Source: Thinopyrum elongatum (taxonomy: Eukaryota; Streptophyta; Magnoliopsida; Poales; Poaceae). From it: a stretch of DNA of 64,000 bases. The translations under genes and the position numbers were made by a program. Location: positions 9,505,570 to 9,569,569 of the forward strand of contig CM022301.1 of NCBI GenBank assembly GCA_011799875.1, in the 5' to 3' direction. Of the stretch, positions 12,134-24,700 are shown piece after piece. Each line of letters opens with the position of its first letter. The first letter of the stretch is position 1. The notes beneath the pieces are model-generated. The model did no database searches. It saw only the letters and a list, made by a program, of their open reading frames with translations, and was not told the origin of the DNA.

Positions 12134-12995
12134 TGTCGGGGAGATGACCCCCGGGTAGGCCCAAGACGGCGAAACGACGCTTCAAAACATCGGGGCGGCC
12201 GACGCCCCTCAGTCCGGCTGCTCCGGCCGGCTTGCCACCCGGCCGCTCCAGACGGCTCCCTGTCCGACTACCCCGGCCGGCTCGCCACCCGGCTGCCCGA
12301 CCGACTCCCCGTCCGGCTGCTCCAGCCGGCCTGCTACACGAGTCAACCGCTGCACCGACCCCACACCGACAAGACGGCCATACCATGGCCACTGTTGCTG
12401 ATAAAGCATACGCTGTTCACCCGTCACATGCGACGTCATCAGCAATGTACCTTGTCCCCTGGGCATTGATTTATTAAATGCTCCGGGGAACAAGCTTAGC
12501 CTAGCATGCAAGCTACTCTCAGCTTGAGATGTAAGCTACTCTCAGCTTGAGATGTAAGCTACTCACTGTAGCTTACATCTCAAGCCACACACCCCCATGC
12601 CCACTATATAAAGGCACCCATCCATCCATCCAGAGGGGGGACCAGCTCCACCACTCCCACGGGCATGCATGCCCAAGCGCCCACGGCCAATCATGGCCAT
12701 CTCTCATTCTCATACTCACTCACATATACGAGGCCAGATACCCACGGCACTGACCTCAGATACAACTCCAGGAGCGCTTTGTACTGCCAGATGTATACTT
12801 CACATATATTCGAGACATGCAGGAGTAGGGGTATTATCTCTCCGGAGAGCCCCGAACCTGGGTAAAACACCGCGTGCTATTCGCATACCCGTCCCGGATA
12901 TTCTACTGTAGCCTTGCTCCACCCACGATAAGCCACCCCGTGGCATCTGCCGTGACGCGGTGCCCCTCGACCACTCCCGCGAAAATACCACGACA
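12134..12995 (+). repeat. 3' LTR of nested LARD-like element
   Basis: An 862-bp copy of the LTR. It is longer than the left one mainly through a small local duplication around 12520-12560 (TCTCAGCTTGAGATGTAAGC twice) and extra bases near 12290. It retains an intact TATA box, TATATAAAG, at 12605-12613. Confidence 0.9.
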
Positions 12996-13723
12996 GCCAT
13001 CATCGCCCCCTCCATCGCCGGAGTCGGGCACAACTTGTTGTAGTAGACAGTCGGGAATTCATCGTGCTAAGGCCCCGTAGGACCAGCGCACCAGAACAGC
13101 AACCGCCGCAGATGAAGAATAACTTAGACCAGAAAGATCCAATCCGAAGACACACGAACGTAGACGAACAACGACGAGATCCGAGCAAATCCACCAAAGA
13201 TAGATCCGCCGGAGACACACCTCCACACGCCCACCAACGGTGCTAGGCAGGGAGACCTTTATTCCATCTTCAGGAAGCCGCCGCCGTCTCGTCTTCCTGA
13301 GCAGGACACAAACCTAGCAAAACTGAAAGAAACGACTAAAAACGGAGCCCTCCCGCCGGCCCTTGTTGAGATCCGCCGCGCCCCCATGGCCCTGGGGCCA
13401 CCGGAGAGGAGGCGGACCTACGGCGGTGGCGGCGGGAGGCAGAAACCCTAGCTTTTTTGTGGAGGAGGAGGAGGTGGCTAGAAAGGCTTATATGGTGGAT
13501 GTGTTGATAGTCCTTTTTTTTTGTCGATGTCAATGCAATAATCTATTGAACTAATTTTACCGTCTTTTTTCCTGGGTACTCACATATTCTCTTTGGTTCC
13601 TTATATATCATGTTCCTTATAATTTCCTATCACAACTCACGAGCCTCTCCTTTCCTTTCTTCGCCTTCGCGCCTCTGACGCAACATGAATCACGTCTATT
13701 TTCTCTTTGCTTCCTTATGGAAC

Positions 13724-13732
13724 ATATAAAAG
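13724..13732 (+). promoter_or_regulatory. Candidate TATA box
   Basis: ATATAAAAG, about 320 bp before the ATG at 14055, within a pyrimidine-rich leader typical of cereal genes. It supports the neighbouring gene candidate but is not proof of a promoter. Confidence 0.35.
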
Positions 13733-14054
13733 AGGCTATGCTACCCGCCATTCTACCGCAGTTGCGCTCGCCAAGCCAGCCAGATCGTTCGATCCGTTTA
13801 CCGTACTCCTACTTTTACTGCTGGCAGCTGGTGGTCCGTTCGTTTTCTTGCACGCTCATGCCCTCTGTGATACTCAATGCCAGATGGGCCTGTTTAAGCA
13901 TGGGGCCAACCAATCAGATGGTTTTTCTATGTTTGTACGTGCGTGGGAACGTGGGCGAGTTTCTTGCATGCGTGGTGAAGCAAAATATCCCGCAGCCCTA
14001 GACGCCTCCAATTCCCCTTCTCACCCCCTCCCCAATCCCCGCAGCCGCCGCTAG

Positions 14055-14508
14055 ATGTCTCTCCTCGCTGCGCCCGATTCGCCCCCTCCCTCCTCCCCTC
14101 AGGTCGCGCCACCAGCTTCGCCGTTCCTGCCCCAAGCTCCGCCTTCCTCTTCGCGCGCGACAGGAGGAGCTCCAGCCGCAGCGGTCGCCAACAGCGCCGG
14201 CGTCATTGTCCTCGGCAGGAGCAGCGCGGGCAGGGGACGTCGTTGGCTAGCCTCTTGGGAGGAAGCCAACGGGGAGCACCTGACGATGACGCACTGGGCC
14301 AGGTCAGAACGCATCTCTCTTGTCTCGTATCACTTTTGCTCTTGATCCCCTTTCTCCATCCCTAATCAGCTTGGCAGGAGGAACACAGGCCAACGTGAGC
14401 TGCTTCCAATTCTAGAGGGTGCCCCTGGCCTCCATCTCGAGTGGTTGGACACAACATCGACGCCATGTCTCAGGAGGAAGGACAGTGGTGAGAAGCCTGG
14501 AAACCTAG
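14055..14508 (+). CDS. Possible unknown gene, first two exons
   Basis: I do not recognise the product. An ATG at 14055 (MSLLAAPDSP...) opens a frame rich in Pro, Ala and Ser up to a consensus donor at 14303 (CCAG/GTCAG). A 75-bp intron with a pyrimidine-rich end reaches an acceptor at 14377. The frame then stays open from 14378 to a donor at 14509 (CTAG/GTAATG). This gives 126 codons, including blocks such as RELLPILEGAPGLHLEWL that are less biased in composition than exon 1. A TATA-like box lies upstream. I could not find a convincing third exon in the AT-rich sequence that follows. It may be a real short gene, the start of a larger one, or a transcribed non-coding locus. The Pro/Ala-rich start could serve as an organelle signal, but that is a guess. 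Confidence 0.35.
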
Positions 14509-17379
14509 GTAATGTTATTAATTTTTCCATCTCTACTCTACTACATGCCACTGTTGAGCTGCCACGTTCTTCACCCTGATTCATAGCTCCCCATCCCCCG
14601 TCTTTTGTTTTGGGCGCAAGTTTCTCTGCTCCATGCCCATGGTCGAGCTGCCACGTTCTTCGCCTTGATTTGGCGCAGGTTTCAGCCAACTCTATTTTTT
14701 TGTGCTTTCCTTAGCTTAGCTCGATGATATAATTTGACAAGCAGATTTACTTAAGCAAACCATATCACATCGCTATTGCGTGCAAATCTCAGGGACTTCT
14801 TATTTTCTACATTTTCTTCTGTTTCAAATGTATTTGAGTACCTATATCTTTTTAGACTGTCTTTTACAAATTTTCTATTTATATTGTTTTAGATTGATGA
14901 GATATTGTTTGGTGAGTGATGGCTTATGCATGTAAGGTGACACACTAATGGTGAGCTGATTTGTGCTCGCTTCCTCCATCCCATGTATGTAATTGGTGTC
15001 TCCCTCGCTGATTGTTTCGTGTTGGGTCTCCCACTTTCCTGAATTGTCCCATTGTCTTTGCCTAATAGGCTGACGTGTGCGTTCGGCAGTTGCTTGCTCA
15101 GCTCCTCACCAATCTTCATAGATACCATTTATTAATTAGTATTTTGTGTTAAAACATAATTAGTGCCCGACGAACTCTGTTTAACTTTTATGTTACTGTT
15201 GGCATCCTCTTATCCATCATGTTGCGGCTTCATGTATCCACTACAACATAAATATTCCCCTGGGATGTTCATTCTTGATTGCGATGGTAGGGTTTACGCA
15301 TACTAAATTGGGGATGCCCAAGCTCTTGTGGAATCAAAATCATGGTTTGCTGTTTTTTTATTATACTACCGCTTGATAGTGGAGATGCCTATCTCTGTTT
15401 TTCAATCAATTATTAGATGTGAGGTGAATTTTGTTGTCTGCCAAAAGAATATACCAAAAGAAGGTACCGGATGTGATGGTTAATCATTTGTTCATATGAG
15501 GTCGTGTCGAGATCGAGCCGCCTGCCACCAAGGGTGCATTTTTCTAGAGGCATTGTGATGCTGGATTTCCCGTGCTTGATTGCTGTAGCATGTCCGAAGT
15601 TATGGGATCGGTTCTGAACTTTGATACATGGCTTATTTATTTATTTTTGATATGGTTGCTCAATTGGGGTAGAAGAAAAGGTGTTAGTGATATTGAAATA
15701 CTGGATGTTTCCTTACAGGTGTTTTTGGTGGACAAGATTTGCTATTCTGGAATGATTTGGGATAATGTAAGCCTTTGCATTTATTTTTTGTATTAGGGCT
15801 CCGAATGACATCCTTGAGACCTATAATAATATGTAGTATTTTTAGTATGGTCACAACTCATGAAGTTGCTGTGTTTTGATTTTGATTTATGAAGTTTGAA
15901 TTGTCTTTTGGTGAATACAACAGCCGGTTGTATTTTCATATCAAGTATCTCTGAAATATTCTTTTGATATGGTACTAGGCCTTGATGCAAACCATCGATG
16001 ATGAACTTAAAGTTGTTGTAAGGGCATACAAATTGCATTCACACTATGAACGGCAAATTACAAGAATAAGTTTCAGATTCCTTCTTTTGCTATACTACAT
16101 AGTTTATGTTTCTGCTGATTTTGTTGGCTTGCTCGATATGTGAACATTGTTTTAGTTATTGTAAATGTAAACTGCCCATGAGAATGTCCACCTTTAGATT
16201 TAGGAAATGACCCTTAGTTCACTATGGTTAATTTATGTTCACATTACTCTACAAAACTATTATCAATGTCTACCTTTTTTCTGTTTACGGCACATGTGCT
16301 AATTTTCGAAATTGCAGACCATATCATGGGTATATAGAAAAGATTTCTCTTCTTTCTAAATGGTGTATATTCAGTGAAATATTATCTTGGAAGGTCCAGT
16401 TGCAAGCTTCTTTCTCCATTTATCAGCTTTAAATGTCCATGAGAGGTAAGGTTCGAACTTGTGTGACGGGTAGCGTTTTGGAAAGCTTCAGAAGACACGA
16501 AGAGAAATGGAATGGGAACCCATACGGATTTCTATTGTTTTTTCAAAGGATATGAATTTAACTGCACATTTATTAAGAATTGCCGCTACTTTGAGCCTGG
16601 AGTTCTTATACTAACCATGTTATATTAGGTGAAACTCTAACCAAAAATGTATGTCTCACATATAAGATTTTCATGTCTTTATTTTGTATTTTTAGGGTCA
16701 TATGCCAACTCTGTGTTGGGAATCAAGGTTTTCATGCAGCACATAATCCTCGGAATCCGTCCATCCATAAGTTCATAAAAATAATAACTTACATGTCCTT
16801 GCATGAAACATTTATGCTTAGGTCGTTAGCTCTATTTACGTATTATATACTTTTACAATATGCATCAGAAAGATCCCACTCTTCAGTGGAGCTTATATAA
16901 CATCCAGATTGTCTATTAGATTAGTTTCTCACTACACTTTGTTTCAATCCTTTTTAGTTTGGGTCGATTGTAAATGCAAGGAAGATACTCTTGCCTCTCA
17001 GTAATAATCCATCTATGAATTAGGAGCTAGGTCCTGCATGTTGATTGTGCTTCAAAGTACAATGTTCGTACCTTACAAAATTAGTGTTCTATATAGGTTG
17101 TGCATCCTAGGACTAAAGCTTGATTCATAGGTAGTTCATTCAAGAAGTGAATAGTGTTTCTTTGTCATTGCAGGTTTCCTTTATTCCAAATATTGATGTG
17201 TGTTCAGGCATGCTACGTGACGCTTTGGGAGAAGATGATGGGAATTGGGCACGCAATACCCCACTCTGTTTCCCGTCGCTGCAATCATGTTGGAGCCGCA
17301 TTGGGACTGGTTCTATTGTGCACACTTCTTACTATTTGGAGTGCACCATTCTTATTTTTTTAGGTTAGCTCTGGTTTCA
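14509..17379. other. AT-rich stretch, possibly introns or 3' part of the 14055 candidate
   Basis: About 2.9 kb with no long open frame. Splice-acceptor-like ends occur near 14680, 16317 and 17173. A frame after 17173 encodes a hydrophobic stretch (AALGLVLLCTLLTIW) but has no support of its own. No repeats with clear ends were seen. Confidence 0.4.
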
Positions 17380-17387
17380 ATTGACAG

Positions 17388-17948
17388 CACTGGCGAAGCC
17401 CTGTGGAGGCCAAACGGGTCGTGACCCCCCCAACAAAACTGCATTTGTTTTAGTATACGTATATATGAGGTATATAGATTAAGTGTTTTAGCCCAGCCAT
17501 CGGTGGATGACTCCCTTTCAATCCGATTAACTTGTGTAGTCCATACTCCATAATTCCATATGTACAAAGCTATAGCTAGCTAGCACAAGCAGCTTGATTA
17601 ATTGTACGTACAAAGCTAGCTAGCTAGTACAAGCAGCTTGATCGATTGTTGTACGAGTAGCTTCCTGCTTGTTGCTGCATCGGACTGCTTGCTTGCTAGT
17701 TGGATTCGCCCTCTACTTGTTGCATCTGCTGGCATTATAAAGATTTTCCGTCTACTTGCTACTGCATATGCATGGAATACGACGAGTCGGCAACCAACAA
17801 TTAATGAGCCTGACTGCCAAAGGATGGAAGAAGCAAGATGTGCTCGACTACCATGTAATTTTGTATGATTCACATCTGTTTTCATGCATATTTTGCTTTC
17901 ACTTAAAAAATTGGCCCCCCCTTAATTGCTTGTCACGCTCCGCCACTG
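17388..17948. mobile_element. Non-autonomous hAT-type element, 561 bp
   Basis: Terminal inverted repeats CACTGGCGAAGC (left) and CAGTGGCGGAGC (right, reverse complement) match at 10 of 12 positions. They are flanked by an 8-bp target duplication, ATTGACAG, at 17380-17387 and 17949-17956. The 8-bp duplication is the hAT hallmark. No transposase frame is present. Inside are two diverged copies of a motif with GCTAGCTAG and ACAAGCAGCTTGAT (17570-17645), and poly-C/poly-G stretches close to both ends. Confidence 0.8.
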
Positions 17949-17956
17949 ATTGACAG

Positions 17957-19441
17957 GACAAGGCTTCGTTTCTCTCTACATTTGGATTCCAGTTGTAACA
18001 GCTAGGGTCTTCTTGCACTTGATAATCATTTTCATAAGTGAATGCATGCACCATAAAGCCCGTGGCTAGGTCTGTGTCACCATTTCACGAGTTTATAGTT
18101 GTTGCTACAATTTCCCTTCATTTCTTGACACAATATGTTCCGTGGATTTAGATAATCACATTCTTAGTACATTTTTGTTCGATTCATGCATTATTTTACC
18201 TTACAATTTGTCAAAAAGAATACACTACTCTGGTGTCGGGGGTATAAAATTATCTTTTCGGTTCAGGCTATTCGATAGGTTGCAGGTTTGCCTTGCTTAG
18301 ATTCGTTGCAGTCAAACAAATTAGTAATATTGTTTTCTTGAAAACATGGATACACTTTGTCGGAGTTGTATAGTGGGAGTTCTATATATTGGCATAAAAT
18401 TTGCTGTACACTAAAGAGTTGTATAGATTGGAAGGGGAATTAGTAGCAACTTATCTTGTTACATGTACGCTGGGATTTTTGCGTTCATGTAACTAAAAAC
18501 TGTGTCATCATTTTTTTCCCAGAGCAGTTCCATGCTATATTAATTCAGAAGAACAACATTCTACTTGAAGTCTTTATTGTGATTTTACATGTTGCTATAT
18601 CTAAAAGGAAAATTTCATCTAAAAGCAAAGCCATGGTTTAGCTACTCTTCACAACTTAAGATATGTGTATATGATGGATATATAGTGGTTAGATTGGTAA
18701 ATTTAAATTGGGGCTCAAGAGGTTGTGGTACCTTGACTTATGTTTCTGATGCTACGCGCAATCAAGGGCAATTATTTTCCATTTAAATTCAGTATCATAG
18801 AAATGCTAGAGCTATCAACATATTATCACCTGATTGTTCATAAATATGCGTTGTTTTCTTTTTTGTTGAAAACCTTCATGATACTTTAGGCCTCCCACAA
18901 GGTACTATATACCTACTGCCTACTCCACTTATTTTCATGTGATTTCTCATATATAGATATCATTTTCTTTTCATTGAAGACATCCGTGCTGCAAATGAAA
19001 TTTGGAATGCCTAGCCGAACATTGGGAAAGAGCAGCCTCCTAATTTCCCATTTACCTGGTTTTGGATCCAAAGTCCAGATTAAGGTATGTGCAATCATGT
19101 TATCTCTTGTTGAGTTGCATTCTGTTTTACTCCACTGCCAGTGCTAGGTTATATAAGCTAACTATTTGAACAGTTTAGCAAAAGGTTGGGTCATTTCTGA
19201 TTATATCCTGCCATTTATTTGTCAATTTATTGGATTGCTTCTAAGAAACTGTATTACTGCACAATCGTTGTCCTTTGTAAGAGATATAATTCTTTTTAGG
19301 TGTTTAGCTGATATGGTCAGTTCATGTTGAAGGGTGTAATGTGAAGCTCGTGTTAGTTCATTACAAGAGGTATTGTTCATGTGTCCTTCTTTTTCCTGTC
19401 ACATTTATTTCTCTCCAGGATGTGAAGGGTGTGACCCTATA
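17957..19441. other. AT-rich intergenic stretch, nothing recognised
   Basis: No gene, RNA or transposon end could be supported. The last ~13 bp before the Copia element copy a motif of its LTR (see findings). Confidence 0.5.
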
Positions 19442-20400
19442 TTCGGTGATTTTCTCTCAGACTCCCTGTCTAGTATTCAGCAGATAGATGACCCTTAAGC
19501 GTGTGACCCTATAGGTTCGGTGAAGTATAGACATGACACGGAACCCTTTCCGATCAATGATCAACATCGGAGCCGTGGACACCCATATTGACCCCTATAC
19601 CCACACGAATGAATATTCGAGTGAACCTCCAGTTGCCGTGTGCTATTCCTGTTGCTTCGCGATATGTTACAAATACCCAAGGTGAGACATGTTGGCACTC
19701 CCGTGGATCAACAACTTGTCCACTAAGTCAGTTACCTCGTTACCGGTATTGTTCTCTTTTCTCGTTCCTGTGTTCCGGCATCCCTGTGATCAAATCACAT
19801 TGTGTCTGGCCAGACGATGATGGATACCGTAACACCGAGAGGGCCCAGAGATATCTCTCCATCGTCGGAGGAGCAAATCCCAATCTTGAGCTATCAAGTT
19901 ACTTGACATACTTTCCCATGAACCCGTAAGCCGCCGTAATAGCCATCCATTTACGGATGACGTTTAACAAACCCCAAAGTTCATGAATCAAGCATGAAGA
20001 AACTCGATACTCTCATGGTCTGAGGAATCATGCAAACGTTAACCATCTCTGTGTTATTAACCATTAACTTGTGACGAAAGTATCCCATAGCATAACATCA
20101 ATTCGGGTCGATTCAACACAAATGTTCTTCTAACATTGTGCCCTCAAAGTTGTCGGCATAGTCATGCCCATGATCAGGAAAACAGAACCATCATGCAACA
20201 CTTGAGCTAGTCTCAAAGGCCAGACTAGGAATATATTTTACCGTTTATTATTCCACACGTGCATATGAGTCTTCCTCCGAGCCTCGTGGTTATTGTAGAC
20301 TCGAGAACCATAGCAGTTATAGCATGGAACATAAACCTAATTATGAACAGGGAGATAATCAATAACATTTATTATTGCCTCTAGGGCATATCTTCTATAG
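19442..20400 (-). repeat. Truncated 3' LTR of reverse Copia element
   Basis: Matches 26808-27766 base for base apart from eight transitions. About 1.1 kb of the LTR's 3' side (the outer left side in this window) is missing. The inner end at 20400 abuts a polypurine tract. Confidence 0.9.
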
Positions 20401-20412
20401 ACTCCCACTTGC
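20401..20412 (-). other. Polypurine tract of reverse Copia element
   Basis: On the minus strand this reads GCAAGTGGGAGT directly before the 3' LTR. It is the same purine block that precedes the 3' LTR of the forward Copia element at 38486-38497. Confidence 0.75.
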
Positions 20413-20611
20413 ACTAGAGTCAATAATCTAGTTAATGCTAATGCACTTTACACCTGTGGCACACCGGTGTAAATATGCTTCGCATGTGGTATAGCCTGAT
20501 GTCCAACGGATCTGACGACTTCAGCTCCGTGTGTATCTTTGCGTATCCTCGCATTTTCACGATTTCACAAAATTCATATTTTGTGTGGACTTGGCTTCGT
20601 ATGTATGTGAA

Positions 20612-23600
20612 TCACAGGTCGAACCTGGATTCCTCAGACTGAGTTATGGAGCAACTACCTGCAGTAGTGTCCCATTGACCAAAGCCTTCTTGGAACCATA
20701 CTAAGTTCATGAAAGAACTATATGATTCAGCATCTTGTTTGTCGCTTTTAAAAGCGGCAACATACTTCGCCTCTGTTATAGAATTCGCCACAGTAACTTG
20801 TTTGGAACAATTTCCAACTACCGTGCCACCATATTGTGTGTTACACAAAACCCTCAATTTAAATCGAAAATCGCTTGGAGCACGGATGAAGACTGTATCG
20901 ATGTAACCTTTTACAATGAACTCTTCATGATCTCCGCTTGCGAGAAAACATGTCATCGGTGCTACTATAGTACTCAATGACCCTTTTTCACTGTTGTCCC
21001 ATGATCAGAACTTTTGATCACTTTGGTATCTATACTCGCAACAACTTTGGGAGTATTGGACATATCTGGTTGTTTTTACATACCATGGAATACATGATTA
21101 ATCCAAACACAAGAGTGTGCGGAATCTCCATCATGTATTTTGCTCATCAGTGTTTTGGGACACCGAGTCTTGCAAAAACTCTTTCCATGTGACTTCGGCA
21201 AGAATCACTCCTTGACGTTTTTAATGCTAAAAGGTTTTAGCATCTTGTCAATATGTATCTTTGCTCAGCCCCATTAGGTAAATCTATCTCCATAGATCAT
21301 CATGCCTAATATAAAGGCTATTTAGCCCAAGCACTTCATCGAAAAACTATTTTCAAATGAAGTCCTAATTCGTGTCAAGAAATTTATTTCCAATTAACAA
21401 TGTGTCAAGCACACAACATTTTTTAGAAATTTTATTATGCTCCCACTTACTTTCTTGAATCATAAGCATCTTCGTTACCCATTGATGAAGTCAAACCCCT
21501 TTGACTATTTCATCAAAACACGAAGATTCCAACTCCATTTTGCTCTCTTCTATCCATTGCTGGAACTCTAAAGTTTGCATACTTACTAGCATCCTCTGGA
21601 CTGACAAAATACCTTGGACTGTAACACATGCAAGTCCTTGGTTTCGTTTTCATCAGATGAAAATCCTATTGTCATCCATGTTTCATATCTCATGATTGAA
21701 ATATGTATTAATTGCTATTTCAACCCGAACCGACTTTAAGCATCACTATGATGAAACAACCTCATCGTAGTCAACTCCTTGAACTTGTTATTGCAACAAG
21801 TCGAGCTTTATGGATAAAACATTTTTATCCGTATCAGTTTTAAGTTCCATAAATATTCGTTAGACTCTAAGTCTTCCGAAAGGTGTATCAAGGTTTTAAT
21901 CTTGAATCACTTATATGGAAACTAACTCGGGTTCTATTGGCATTTAGCCAATTCCGGAGTCAGGGCCCATCAACGCTTCCTTGTGTATTGTAGGTATATT
22001 GTTGTTTAACAACAATATCTCGTTTGCGCACCTAAGAGGTTTGCACGAGCTTTTGCCTACGTGGTTCAGCTGCAAGTTCGATCGAAGTCCATACATTTTA
22101 TTGTAGAGACTTCCGTATCAGTCGCAGTAGGAAACTCAGGAATTACTTCCAAGGTCTCTTTTCTTTGATCTGATGACGAAGATACTGTTATCTTGTCGAG
22201 TTGCATTGTTCTCCCACTCATCTTTTTGAAAGAACCATTTTCTTCAAAAAGCATACCATTCTTTGTGGCAAACCTTTTGCCTTGGCATAGTGAGGGAGGA
22301 ATACCCAATTACTTGGGATAACCTACAAAGTAGCACTTGTCTGATTTGGAATAGGTTTGTAACCTTTTACACAAGCCCCATATTCCAAATGTTTAAGAAA
22401 AGATATAACATGGTTGGGCGTACCATACCATGGCGTCATTTCAACAGACCTGATGGAGCTCTTTTCAGTGTAAAAGCCGCAGTCTCTAAAGCATCACTCT
22501 TTAAAAGGGGTAATGGCAAATTTATTTATGTCATCTTTGATCTTACCATGTCATAAATGGTTCGATTACATCTTCACGGACTTTCCACTTGCAGTGGTGT
22601 TCCGGGAGGTGCAAGTTTATGAAACCCCTTTCACAACTCATCAGACATTCGCTAAACTTGTAACTCAAATATTCCTTTCTGCAATCGAATTGTAGAAACA
22701 TAATTTTCTTGTTACAATAACTTCTACTTCATATTTGAAAACCTTTCGAATGATTTCAAAAGATCCAGACTTACGTCTCATCAAGTAAATATCCACATAT
22801 CTACTTGAGTCATTTTTTAAGATAGATAAATCCACTACTTGCAATAACATTTATTGAACTACATACATCAAAATGTATGATCACCAATAAGTTCTTTGCT
22901 CGTTCTTTATGGCCTGTGAACGGTATTTTAGTCACTAAACTTTTCAGAGGAAATTTGCAAGTGTCAGATGATTCAAAATCAAACGACTTCAAAATCCATC
23001 ATAATGGAATTTATCCATGCGGGTTTCTCCAATGTGACTAAATGTAGTGCCACACTTATGTGGTATTCTCTTAGTCTTACGACATTTAGCGTCAGTGTTA
23101 TGGATGTATCATATTACCATCAATATTCATAACATACATCCCATCGAGAATGGAAGCATGACCCTTCATGTTATTCATAATACTGAACAACAATTGTTCT
23201 TTTATGAACAACCCTTTTGCAACAAACATTTTGCAATGGGCTAGAGTGTATGAAACTCTAAAATGAATTATGAAAGTAAATCCAGAGGTAATATATTAAT
23301 ATCATTATTCATAACATACATCTCATTCTCAATGAAAGTATGGCCCTTATGTTATTCATAACTTCGAACATAAAAAGTTCTCTTATGAACAACCTTCTTG
23401 CAAGATACCTTATGCAATGGGCTAGTGTTTGTAAAACTCTAAATGAATTATGAAAATAAATACAGACAGTAATACACCGATGGAAGGTATAGTAACATTT
23501 ACTATGTTCCCTGTGTATACCTAAACCTCATCCCTGGCTAGTCTTTCAAGCCATAGTAGTTCTTACATCGAGTTGCAACAGAATGCAATCGAGCGGGTAT

Positions 23601-24700
23601 TTTTGTGATTAACTCACAATACCCAAGAATTAGTGATTAACAATTCAATCATAATTCCCAAGAACTATATCTTTGACCAGCTTTCTATACATCAAAAACT
23701 TGTATGACATTCATACATGAGCTGGATATTCCAGTCTTCTTTCTTATTGCCATTATACTTCTAACAGTTTAACTTTTAGCATTTCTCCTACTCTCAGAAG
23801 AAGCACCCAACTTAAGAGTGGCGTTAGCCCTGGACTTCCTAGGCATGAAAGTTTCACTAACACCCTTCGGATACTTCCTTTCTCTTTAAGTTGTTGTTTT
23901 ATTCACCTTTCATCATATGACAGGCGTTCTTCTGGATTCCTCTCTTATCAGTCTAATGCATAGTAAACTCCTTTACTAATAGTTTGCAAACAAACATTGC
24001 TTTGGATATCTCATATCTTTTAGCCTTTGTCTGTCTCTGAAAATGATTTTCAGATTCCATGAATATCACATAACTATCCAAACTTTCGAAGTTCGGGTCT
24101 CATGGAAGCAAATGTATTGCACTTGACTGAAACGGAATTCTAGCTTTTGGATCGAAGGACGAGAGTCATATGATCCATAGCATAAGCGAGAGAATACCAA
24201 AGTATGCGATAGGATAAAGTCCTTCTCGGCACCCTTGAGGACAATCCTCACATTACGTTACCAACCGTAAAGTTTTAACCAGATATTTAACAGCTATTCA
24301 ATTTTAATAGGGAAGGTGGAAACGCGAGCCATTATTCTACAACTATTATGCAAACCACACTTAGACAGTGTTCAAAATTAATTGCACTGAGAATTAAACA
24401 AGTTAATTCAGTAGTGCGCTCCCACTCAAATCAATATCTCTCATAATTGATTTTGAGTGATACAAGATCCACATTTCAATTCAACGCCATTGATGTGGAC
24501 ATCACTGATGACGAGAATTTCAATTGGTGGGCAAACATGCCGATCACATCTCTATGTGACTCCTGTTCATCTTTCGATGGGCGTGTTCCGAGCTCAGGAC
24601 GATCAAGCCAGAACGTCAAGACAACCAAGTGATCTCGCTACGAGGTCTGACCTCACCCGCCTCACACTTCTCTAATCGTTCGTACCCATGTGGACATGGC
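20612..24700 (-). pseudogene. Decayed Copia gag-pol polyprotein
   Basis: Minus-strand fragments keep Copia landmarks in family order. At 22992-22810 is the GAG-pre-integrase region (TKIPFTGHKERAKNLL followed by an HFDVC block). Near 21770 is the reverse-transcriptase block whose DNA matches the forward element's GVDYDE segment. At 20977-20612 is an RNase H remnant (EEFIVKGYIDT, later ITEAKYVAA). Between these the frame is lost through many stops and shifts, and no frame exceeds about 120 codons. No intact YVDD-type catalytic motif was found. It cannot encode working enzymes. Gag limits are unclear; 24400-25000 looks like gag or leader sequence. Confidence 0.7.

Larger units (their letters stand above)
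7730..12995 (+). mobile_element. Gag-pol-less LTR retrotransposon (LARD-like) nested in the LINE-type element
   Basis: Two direct LTRs (7730-8562 and 12134-12995), both starting TGTCGGGG and ending CACGACA, are flanked by the 5-bp target duplication GCCAT at 7725-7729 and 12996-13000. A tRNA-primer-like site follows the left LTR. The ~3.57 kb between the LTRs is very GC-rich. It holds several short tandem arrays and shows no gag, protease, integrase, reverse transcriptase or RNase H motif in any frame; the long open frames there are composition artefacts. This fits a large retrotransposon derivative that depends on another element's proteins. The superfamily cannot be set without pol; the primer site looks Gypsy-like. 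The LTRs differ by scattered substitutions and small indels. Confidence 0.85.
7585..13489 (-). mobile_element. Non-LTR retroelement (LINE-derived, non-autonomous), split by an LTR element
   Basis: The element lies in reverse orientation. Its A-tail reads as a T-run at 7585-7595, and a 16-bp direct repeat (ATATGGTGGATGTGTT) flanks it at 7571-7586 and 13490-13505, as expected of target-primed reverse transcription. The body survives as 7596-7729 and 13001-13489, about 620 bp once the inserted LTR element is removed. No reverse transcriptase or endonuclease frame is visible, so it is either 5'-truncated or a short family moved in trans. On the minus strand it starts GC-rich, near the block GCTAGGGTTTCTGCC, and ends in AT-rich sequence before the tail. 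The long variable target duplication and terminal A-tail make a LINE-type origin more likely than a DNA transposon. Confidence 0.75.

Noticed and set aside
11104..12158. Open frames of 200-317 codons with repeated peptides
   Set aside because: The repeats come from a 35-bp array and DNA modules whose spacing does not preserve frame. No family similarity.
19588..19929. 113-codon open frame, present again at 26954-27295
   Set aside because: It lies inside the LTR and is duplicated only because the LTR is. It is on the strand opposite to the element's coding direction.
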